From NCBI GenBank assembly GCA_022424925.1, contig JAKMGM010000064.1, positions 1 to 19,602 of the forward strand: a stretch of DNA of 19,602 nucleotides, in the 5' to 3' direction. The first letter of the stretch is position 1, and the number at the start of each line of letters is the position of its first letter. Both the position numbers and the translations under genes were made by a program. Source of the DNA: Candidatus Poseidoniaceae archaeon (GTDB lineage Archaea > Thermoplasmatota > Poseidoniia > Poseidoniales > Poseidoniaceae). The notes beneath the pieces are model-generated. The model worked only from the letters and a program-made list of their open reading frames with translations. It was not told the origin of the DNA and ran no database searches. Shown here piece after piece: positions 8,955 through 14,800 of the stretch.

Positions 8955-9073
8955 AGAGAGCCCTATCAACAATGATGGCTTTGCCGTAGACGGAACTCCA
9001 ACGAACATATTTGGCCTTCCCGATGGGGAATATGGCCGGGTGTTCTTTGACCCGTTCGGCATCAATCCATCAT
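8953..9073 (-). pseudogene. Short ORF, apparently disrupted by a single-base shift
   Basis: On the minus strand ATG ATG GAT at 9073-9065 is followed at once by TGA. One base out of register, a clean frame then runs from GAT at 9063 to TAA at 8953 and encodes 36 residues: DAERVKEHPAIFPIGKAK and YVRWSSVYGKAIIVDRAL. Removing one T would join the two parts into a 39-residue protein. A TATA-like box lies about 50 bp upstream and a terminator hairpin sits at the end, so the unit looks like a complete small gene. The shift could be a real mutation, a sequencing error, or a sign that translation begins elsewhere. I do not recognise the family. It lies downstream of tRNA-Glu on the same strand. Confidence 0.4.
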
Positions 9074-9117
9074 CTAATTTGAGGGGTGGGTGCCTCACTT
9101 TTACTCCGTTTTTTGAG

Positions 9118-9126
9118 TAAAATAAA
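9118..9126 (-). promoter_or_regulatory. TATA-like box upstream of the short disrupted ORF
   Basis: Read on the minus strand the element is TTTATTTTA. Transcription would begin near 9096 and leave a leader of about 23 nt before the ATG at 9073. The same T-rich run could instead end the tRNA-Glu transcript, which comes from upstream on the same strand. Confidence 0.35.
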
Positions 9127-9155
9127 CGCTATACTGCGTGCCATTTGAGTAAAGA

Positions 9156-9230
9156 TGCTCGTGCCGGGATTCGAACCCGGGTCGGCGGGATGAAAACCCA
9201 CTATGATGGACCTAGCTACACCACACGAGC
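9156..9230 (-). tRNA. tRNA-Glu (anticodon UUC)
   Basis: Read on the minus strand, the acceptor stem GCTCGTG pairs with CACGAGC, followed by discriminator A. The anticodon stem GTGGG/CCCGC encloses the loop TTTTCAT, giving anticodon TTC, which reads GAA/GAG (Glu). The T arm is CCGGG-TTCGAAT-CCCGG with a 4-nt variable region, and the D arm starts GTGTAGCTAGG. CCA is not encoded and must be added after transcription. The cloverleaf is complete and no intron is seen. Confidence 0.96.
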
Positions 9231-9254
9231 GACAGCCAATCCACCGACCACCCC

Positions 9255-9262
9255 TTGATAAT
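9255..9262 (-). promoter_or_regulatory. Possible TATA-like box of tRNA-Glu
   Basis: On the minus strand the element reads ATTATCAA, centred about 29 bp before the mature tRNA 5' end. That fits a start site a few bases upstream of the tRNA. It has the same TTATCA core as the elements at 221-228 and 11136-11144. Confidence 0.35.
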
Positions 9263-9304
9263 GATTCGCACCATGAACCGTGGCGAAGTATGTCCTTCAC
9301 CGAC

Positions 9305-9916
9305 TCATACAGATTGGTCTGATGTTTCAAGTTCGATGTTCGACCACCATTTCCAAACCAACCATGCCACCATTGTGAGAAGAATCATAGCGACGGCGAG
9401 TAGGATTTCATTATCGAGAAACCACTCGAGTGCGCCGATAGCAGCGTTGCCATAGATGCCAATGAGTATCGCTTCAAGTCCGAACCGTAGCCCCCTACCG
9501 AGTAATCCAGCAAGAATGAACGGTTTCTTTTCCATTTCGCCCATCCCAGCAACCCAACCAAATACCTTGTAGGGAATGGGCGAGAAAGCAGCAATGAAAA
9601 TACCGAATGTGCCGTATTTGACCGTCAATGCTTCAATCTTATCGAGATGTGATTGTTTAGAAAACCTTGAGACCAAGGAACGCCCCCATTCTTTCCCCAA
9701 CCAGTATCCGACCACTGAGCCAGCAACTGAAGAAAGCGTCACCGTTAGCCAAAGCCAAACAACCAGTGGAGTGTTTTCCATTGCATCAGCCAGCATTGGT
9801 ATGTAAAGCAAATCTGGTGGAATGGGCTGGATGATGGATTCAGTGAAGGCGAGTACGGCTAAACTCCCCGCACCGAAGATGTCGAAAAAATCGATAATCG
9901 ACTCTTTCCACGACAT
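9305..9916 (-). CDS. VTT/DedA-like (YqaA-type) integral membrane protein
   Basis: This 203-residue protein belongs to the SNARE-associated/VTT domain superfamily, whose members are membrane proteins implicated in lipid scrambling or transport and membrane homeostasis. The first hydrophobic stretch carries AFTESIIQPIPPDLLYIP (23-40), the re-entrant region with the conserved Glu and prolines. GSVVGYWLGKEWGR (66-79) and FSPIPYKVFGWVAGMGEM (111-128) are the family signatures, followed by GRGLRFGLEA (140-149). Further membrane segments lie at about 52-72, 132-160 and 170-190. The FSPIP motif fits the YqaA branch better than classical DedA. The 80-bp space to the divergent nob1 gene holds its probable TATA element. 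The tRNA-Glu gene lies 74 bp downstream on the same strand. Confidence 0.85.
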   Translation of the reverse strand: MSWKESIIDFFDIFGAGSLAVLAFTESIIQPIPPDLLYIPMLADAMENTPLVVWLWLTVTLSSVAGSVVGYWLGKEWGRSLVSRFSKQSHLDKIEALTVKYGTFGIFIAAFSPIPYKVFGWVAGMGEMEKKPFILAGLLGRGLRFGLEAILIGIYGNAAIGALEWFLDNEILLAVAMILLTMVAWLVWKWWSNIELETSDQSV

Positions 9917-9930
9917 GCTTTACGCTTTCT

Positions 9931-9950
9931 ACACCTGTCAATTAAGGTGT
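9931..9950. promoter_or_regulatory. Inverted repeat around the VTT-protein core promoter
   Basis: ACACCT (9931-9936) and AGGTGT (9945-9950) form a perfect inverted repeat with an 8-nt spacer. The centre, TTAATT (9940-9945), is about 26 bp upstream of the minus-strand ATG at 9916, where a TATA box for a leaderless transcript should be. A protein bound to the repeat would block that promoter. It could also be a chance palindrome. Confidence 0.4.
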
Positions 9951-9996
9951 GGGTATGCGGTGAGTTCAAGGAGTCGATTCTTTAGAGGCCGAGTTA

Positions 9997-10488
9997 ATGC
10001 GGGTACTCGACACAGCGGCTTTACTTCATTGGCCGGTCAGTGAGTTAGCAGGAAACATCTGTTCGCAGTCACAGCAAGCAGAACTTGAGCGTGTAAGCCC
10101 CCAAAGGTGGATGCTCATACAGGCGATTGACATCGATTGGCGAGCCCCCGATTCAGTGTGGCTTGCTGAAGCCAAACGTTGTGCTGCACAAAGCGGCGAC
10201 CTGCCGAGACTTTCCGACGTAGACCTTGACATTTTGGCGTTGGCACTCGGCCTGAACATAGAACTTGTAACCGATGATTACCGTTTGCAGAACACCATGA
10301 AGTCTTCCGGCAAACAATCGACATCAGTTGACACTTCGGGAACGAAACAGGTGTGGACATGGATTCGTCGCTGTACTGGATGTCGACATACCACAGAAGT
10401 ACCTGCAGATGTCGCCCGCTCAAAGAAAGGTAACGTAGGTGAATGCGACCGTTGCGGTGCAGCACTCGTGCTCAAGAAGAAGCGTTGA
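9997..10488 (+). CDS. nob1: Endoribonuclease Nob1 (PIN domain plus zinc ribbon)
   Basis: This 163-residue protein is the archaeal homologue of Nob1, which cuts the 3' end of pre-16S rRNA during maturation of the small ribosomal subunit. The PIN domain (1 to about 105) shows the expected acidic residues: Asp5 in MRVLDTAALLH, Asp74, Asp76 and Asp78 in LSDVDLDILALA, and Asp93-Asp94 in VTDDYRLQN. A linker leads to a zinc ribbon with CTGC (126-129) and CDRC (150-153) and a basic tail. The PIN plus ribbon order and length match archaeal Nob1, not VapC toxins, and no antitoxin lies next to it. GAGG at 9985-9988 is a good ribosome-binding site 8 nt before the ATG. Its stop is one base from the stop of the convergent tatA-like gene. 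Confidence 0.9.
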   Translation: MRVLDTAALLHWPVSELAGNICSQSQQAELERVSPQRWMLIQAIDIDWRAPDSVWLAEAKRCAAQSGDLPRLSDVDLDILALALGLNIELVTDDYRLQNTMKSSGKQSTSVDTSGTKQVWTWIRRCTGCRHTTEVPADVARSKKGNVGECDRCGAALVLKKKR

Positions 10489-10489
10489 T

Positions 10490-10792
10490 TCACTCTTCAC
10501 CGTTGGATTGAAGCGCTTCAAGCGCAGCTGTCTTGCGTTCAAGTTCGTCAAGTTCCATTCCTGCAGGATCAAGACCGACCGCACGCGCACGTTCATTCAA
10601 AAGTTGCGAGGGGGTTCTACCACCGGCTTCCAAGTCAGTGATGGTTCGTGAAGTGTCGCTGAGTCCTTTTTGGAATTCACCTTTGGAGCGGCCAAGTGCG
10701 TTTGCCATTTTTGGCAATCGCTCTGCCCCGAATAAAACGAAGAAAAGTCCAACCAAAATTGTGACTTCAAGAGGTCCCAAACCGCCAATCAT
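10490..10792 (-). CDS. tatA: Sec-independent (Tat) translocase subunit TatA-like
   Basis: With the ATG at 10790-10792 the protein is 100 residues. MIGGLGPLEVTILVGLFFVL (1-20) is the single membrane helix with the GPLE entry motif. FGAERLPKMANALGRSKGEF (21-40) is the hinge and amphipathic helix of TatA/TatE proteins. A charged coil-forming tail follows (about 41-100). TatA forms the pore that moves folded twin-arginine substrates across the membrane together with TatC; no tatC is visible here. This start has GAGGAA about 7 nt upstream and puts the membrane helix at the N-terminus as the family requires. A GTG at 10852 would add 20 residues and is less likely. The gene follows the MoaD-like gene on the same strand. 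TatB cannot be excluded, but the length and motif favour TatA. Confidence 0.88.
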   Translation of the reverse strand: MIGGLGPLEVTILVGLFFVLFGAERLPKMANALGRSKGEFQKGLSDTSRTITDLEAGGRTPSQLLNERARAVGLDPAGMELDELERKTAALEALQSNGEE

Positions 10793-10863
10793 ACGTCTTC
10801 CTCGACATGTGGAGGGCATCGGTAGTGTTGAACTCTTCGGCTGAATATTCACCTTTCGGCACC

Positions 10864-11115
10864 TTATCCGCCTGAAACTGGCGGTAGCAGGGCTAACTCA
10901 TCGTTCGGTTGCAGTTCCGTCTCAAATGTGCACTGCGTACCGTTGATAGCGCACAGTAAACCCTTGTCGAACCATTCGCGAATACCGAGGGAATCTACCA
11001 TTTCTCGAACGGTAGAATGCATTTTTAGCGAACAGGTTTTTCGTTTCCATTCTAATTCTTCAGCCAAAGGGCCGAACGCTAGAACGGTGACATGAAGCGT
11101 ATCTACACCGTTCAT
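10864..11115 (-). CDS. MoaD/ThiS-like ubiquitin-fold sulfur carrier protein
   Basis: From the ATG at 11113-11115 the protein is 83 residues, normal for MoaD. It has a beta-grasp pattern: HVTVLAFGPLAEELEW (8-23), a helix with STVREMVDSLGI (34-45), AINGTQCTF (56-64), and the end DELALLPPVSGG (72-83). The C-terminal Gly-Gly and the ALLPPVSGG end are typical of MoaD, the small subunit of molybdopterin synthase, which carries sulfur as a C-terminal thiocarboxylate. Archaeal relatives (SAMPs) are also conjugated to proteins like ubiquitin, so the role may be molybdopterin synthesis, tRNA thiolation or protein modification. No moaE or E1-like gene is in the window. The start is fixed by the divergent ABC gene 50 bp away. 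Confidence 0.82.
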   Translation of the reverse strand: MNGVDTLHVTVLAFGPLAEELEWKRKTCSLKMHSTVREMVDSLGIREWFDKGLLCAINGTQCTFETELQPNDELALLPPVSGG

Positions 11116-11135
11116 ATCGGTGCTTTGAAGCGGTA

Positions 11136-11144
11136 GTTTATCAA
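11136..11144. promoter_or_regulatory. Possible shared TATA element of two divergent genes
   Basis: GTTTATCAA on the plus strand (TTGATAAAC on the minus strand) is centred about 26 bp before the ABC ATPase ATG (11166) and about 25 bp before the MoaD-like ATG (11115). Only 50 bp separate the two starts, so both core promoters must lie on or around this element. Both transcripts would be leaderless. Confidence 0.45.
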
Positions 11145-11165
11145 CGCATTCGGTAGTCCATAACC

Positions 11166-11864
11166 ATGGCACCGGTGATGGAAGCGACACAACTTTGGAA
11201 AATCTATCCGTCGGGTGAATCTTCCATCAAAGCATTGCGAGGTGTTGATGTACGTATCAATGCAGGTGAAATGGTCGCCATCATGGGTCCATCCGGCTGC
11301 GGAAAAACAACGTTGCTCAACATTCTTTCAGGAATCGACGAGCCCAATTCTGGTGAAGTTCACGTCAACGGTCAACCGTTGTTCGGCATCTCGGATAACC
11401 AAAGGACGCGAATGCGCTCGAAGCATCTCGGTTTCATTTTCCAAGATTTCAACCTGCTTCCCGTGTTGTCCGCAGTGGAGAATGTCGAACTCCCGCTGCT
11501 TCTCCTGGGTTCATCCGCGTCTGAAGCCCGTACTGGCGCATTAGAGGCGCTTTCGTCGGTCGGTCTTTCCCAACGAACAGAACATCTCCCATCAGAACTC
11601 TCAGGTGGGCAACAACAACGGGTTGCTATCGCTCGTGCACTTGTACACAACCCCTCGGTTATTCTGTGCGATGAGCCAACCGGAAACCTTGATTCGGTGA
11701 CCTCAACGGAAGTATTGGATTTGCTACATGCGTTGAATTCAAAACGCAACACGACGTTTCTCATCGTCACTCACGATGCTTTGATTGCTGAACGGTGCTC
11801 ACGAACGGTGCAAATGTTGGACGGCGTCATTGTCGATGACAAGAAGAACAGCGAGGAGGAATGA
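11166..11864 (+). CDS. ABC transporter ATP-binding protein, MacB/LolD type
   Basis: This 232-residue ATPase belongs to the MacB/LolD/FtsE branch, which drives FtsX-type permeases that move lipoproteins, lipids or peptides by a mechanotransmission mechanism. All motifs are intact: Walker A GPSGCGKT (41-48), Q-loop Gln93 in IFQDFNLLP, signature LSGGQQQR (145-152), Walker B VILCDEPTGNLDS (165-177) and switch His203 in VTHD. It overlaps the following permease gene by four bases (ATGA), so the two are translated together and form one transporter. ATG at 11178 (Met5) is a possible alternative start. The substrate is not evident. Confidence 0.93.
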   Translation: MAPVMEATQLWKIYPSGESSIKALRGVDVRINAGEMVAIMGPSGCGKTTLLNILSGIDEPNSGEVHVNGQPLFGISDNQRTRMRSKHLGFIFQDFNLLPVLSAVENVELPLLLLGSSASEARTGALEALSSVGLSQRTEHLPSELSGGQQQRVAIARALVHNPSVILCDEPTGNLDSVTSTEVLDLLHALNSKRNTTFLIVTHDALIAERCSRTVQMLDGVIVDDKKNSEEE

Positions 11865-14800
11865 CGCTGTTTCTCTTCCTGCTCTCTCTCCTCGTTTCGG
11901 TCGCGCTGCTGAGCGCAGTATCGACCTTTGGGATTGGGCGATGGAAGCAATTAGGTTTCGTTCGGATTCTTCTTCTTATCACGGCACCAGTGGCAGATGC
12001 GTGGCTCGGCTTTTACTTTCTTGACTGGCTTTCAGTTTCGGGTGTGACGTTGTGGGCTGGCTCGTTCGGCATTGGTATCATGAGTCTTGTTTTGATGCAA
12101 CCCCTTCTCGTGCCGCAACGATTGGTGGTTTGGCGACTGGCAACAAAAAATATCCTTCGTCGCAAACGACAAGCGGCACTACTTATGGCGGGGTTAATCG
12201 TTGCCTCTGCCATCATTACCTCATCGCTCGTGGTTGGTGATTCGCTCGATGCGACCGTCCGAATGGAAGTCGAAGGGGCGTGGGGAAAAACGGACATCAC
12301 CGTTTCCGGTTTTGATCTTTCCAGAGGTGAGCGCGTTACTGTATCCGAAACATTAGCACACGACGTTTGGGACGGTATCCAAACAAATATACTGCTGAAC
12401 CGCTCTATCGAAGGACAACAGCAGGGCATCGTCGCCTCTGTGAGCGTTTCGTCCTCAGATGCCTCACGTACCGGCGTTACATGGATGGCGATGAACAGTT
12501 CAATCGATTCAATCGGGCATTGGCCCAACATCGGTACACCAAGTTCAGGGATTCGGTATACCACTTTGCGGGATGCAAATTCTTTTTCTGAAGCATACCA
12601 AGTCGGTATCAACGAAGTCTTGGCCGATGAGTTGTCGTTGTCGGTAGGTGATGCATTTGACATGGGCTGGTACATCACCGATGACGGACAGCGCACCCGC
12701 ATCGACGCTCAAGTCTTCGTGCATGCAATCGTGGCGAATGAGGGACAAGGTGCGTCGGCCGGTACGCAAGCTCCCGCGCTGTTTACAGACCTTCAAACCG
12801 CACAATCTATGCAACATCTTGAAGGACGAATCAATACAATATACTACGCAGTTGATGCTTCTTACGACAGGGCTTCGACCATTGAACCGGTACTTGATGA
12901 GTTGGAAACGGTGCTGGACCGTTTCATCGTCGCCGATGATGTTGGTTTCAACCTCGATGTCGACGATTCGACCACGACGATGACATTGTCTTCCTCACAA
13001 GGTCTCGGTCGGATTTCCGGAGATGTGGTTCGAAGCCTTCGCGGCAATCTTTCTTCACTGTCACCAGAATCAACCATGTTGGAAGTACTGCAAATTCCAA
13101 TGGCGGAGATCGAGTTTGACAACCAAAACCTGTTGACATTGGCGGACGCTGATGTAGCTGAACTTTGGGCGGGTCAACGTGGACTGTGGCATTCTTCGCC
13201 GAGCGGTGCAGGGTTCCAGATTGAGGGTGATGGCGGGGCGTGGGTTTGGCGTGCGGAAGAGAACAACAGAGTTCATGATTTTACACTCGACGCTTCCGGT
13301 GAATACGGCCTCATCGCAACAGACGGCGGTCTCGTGGTTGGGTATGAAGACGAGGTGGACGAAGAGGAATGGGCTTCATATTCTTTCTCTGAAGGTTTCA
13401 TCGCCGTTGCGTCAGATGTCAATCGTTGGTTGGCTCTTGAGCATTCCAACGACAGCCTTCATCTCCATTCGTTTTCCCTTGATTTAACAGAACATGAACG
13501 TTTTTTGCTCAATATCGATGTACCATCCACGCTTCTGTCGGCTGACCTTTTCGTTCAGGGCCAGATTTATCTGGAAATCGAAGGCTTACTCTCATCAGAC
13601 CGGTACACATCTGCGCAAGATACCATCTCTTTTACAGCCTTTGAAACTTCTTCGCCGTGGCCAAGTGAAGACCGACCAGCCGCAGAACAAGCGTTGCACT
13701 CCGTGTGCGATGGAGGGGCTTCGATCAGTCTTTTCACCCCAATTGAGCATTGGTGCACCGTACCCGAAGGTCTCATTCAATGGGATGCTTCAACCAACGA
13801 AGTGCTGTCGCTTCGCATACCAATCGTCTCGACTGCAGGCGGTTTTGGAGTTCTTCCCCAATTGTTTTTGGCTTTTGGAGGTAGCAATTCTCCGCTTACC
13901 GTCGAACAAGGGCAGGTTTTGTTGAGTCAGCGTCTTTCTGCTTTACCTTTGAGTGTTAACGAGAGTGATTTCTGGATGAAGGGTCTGATACCTTACGCCT
14001 TTGGTGACGATACAGCGCACAGGCTCACCTATGGTGGTTCATATTCTGATTTCGAAGGTTTTGAGACGCTCTCCGAATTGGATTCTGTCGTTCTCGGTCT
14101 TGTTGCTCTTCCAGATGGAGAAGTGCTCGCATCAGGGGGGACGGATGAACGTTCACTGATCTTATTTTCAAATCCTGACGGACTTGGTACTTCACCAGAG
14201 AACCTCACCTCGTGGCTTGATGAATTGGCAAACACTTCACAGGCCAATCTCGATATTCGGGCAGTAAAGGTTGAGGCTGCAGCACTCGCTGAGGAATCGT
14301 CAGGGGTACTTGCTTCGATGTTTCTCGTGTTCGGTACGTTCACCATTGTAGCAGGAATACTTCTTGTTTTGACAATCGTCATGATGCTCGCTGAATCCAG
14401 GCGCTCTGAGTTAGGTACTGTCCGTGCACTCGGCATTTCCCAAGCCGATGCAAGGGCTTTGGCCGTGCAGGAAGGAATTCTGGTTTCCGCTATGGCGAGT
14501 GTTGTTGGCAGTTTGGTCGGTATCGTTCTTGCGTGGTTCATCAGCATTGGTTTCCAAAACATGTTTTCATCGGTTGGAACAACGCAATTTTCCTTTTCAT
14601 GGGAATGGAACTCACTGTTTGCTGGCGCAGTTTGGGGGTTCTTGTTGGCCGTCGCAACACTCTGGTCTTCGGCACTCTGGACTTCACGGCTGAATATACT
14701 CCAAGCACTCAAAGGCGGGAAAACTCCCCGTTCCGAAGGTGTCCCAATCTTCTTGGTCTTGGTGCAAATTGTAGCAGTTGGTGGATGCCTACTGTCGTTT

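Noticed and set aside
9070..9072. Recoding of TGA (selenocysteine or tryptophan) to join two minus-strand frames
   Set aside because: No SECIS-like structure was recognised, and a TATA-like box lies between the proposed upstream start and the TGA; a single-base shift explains the data more simply.
8893..9120. Plus-strand open frame opposite the short disrupted ORF
   Set aside because: It has no usable start codon near its beginning and runs against the promoter and terminator signals of the minus-strand ORF; treated as a shadow, though its translation looks fairly protein-like.
9070..9330. 86-residue minus-strand ORF across tRNA-Glu
   Set aside because: It reads straight through the tRNA gene and has no family features.
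9997..10488. VapC-type toxin as the identity of the PIN protein
   Set aside because: It has a C-terminal four-cysteine zinc ribbon and no antitoxin gene beside it, which fits Nob1.
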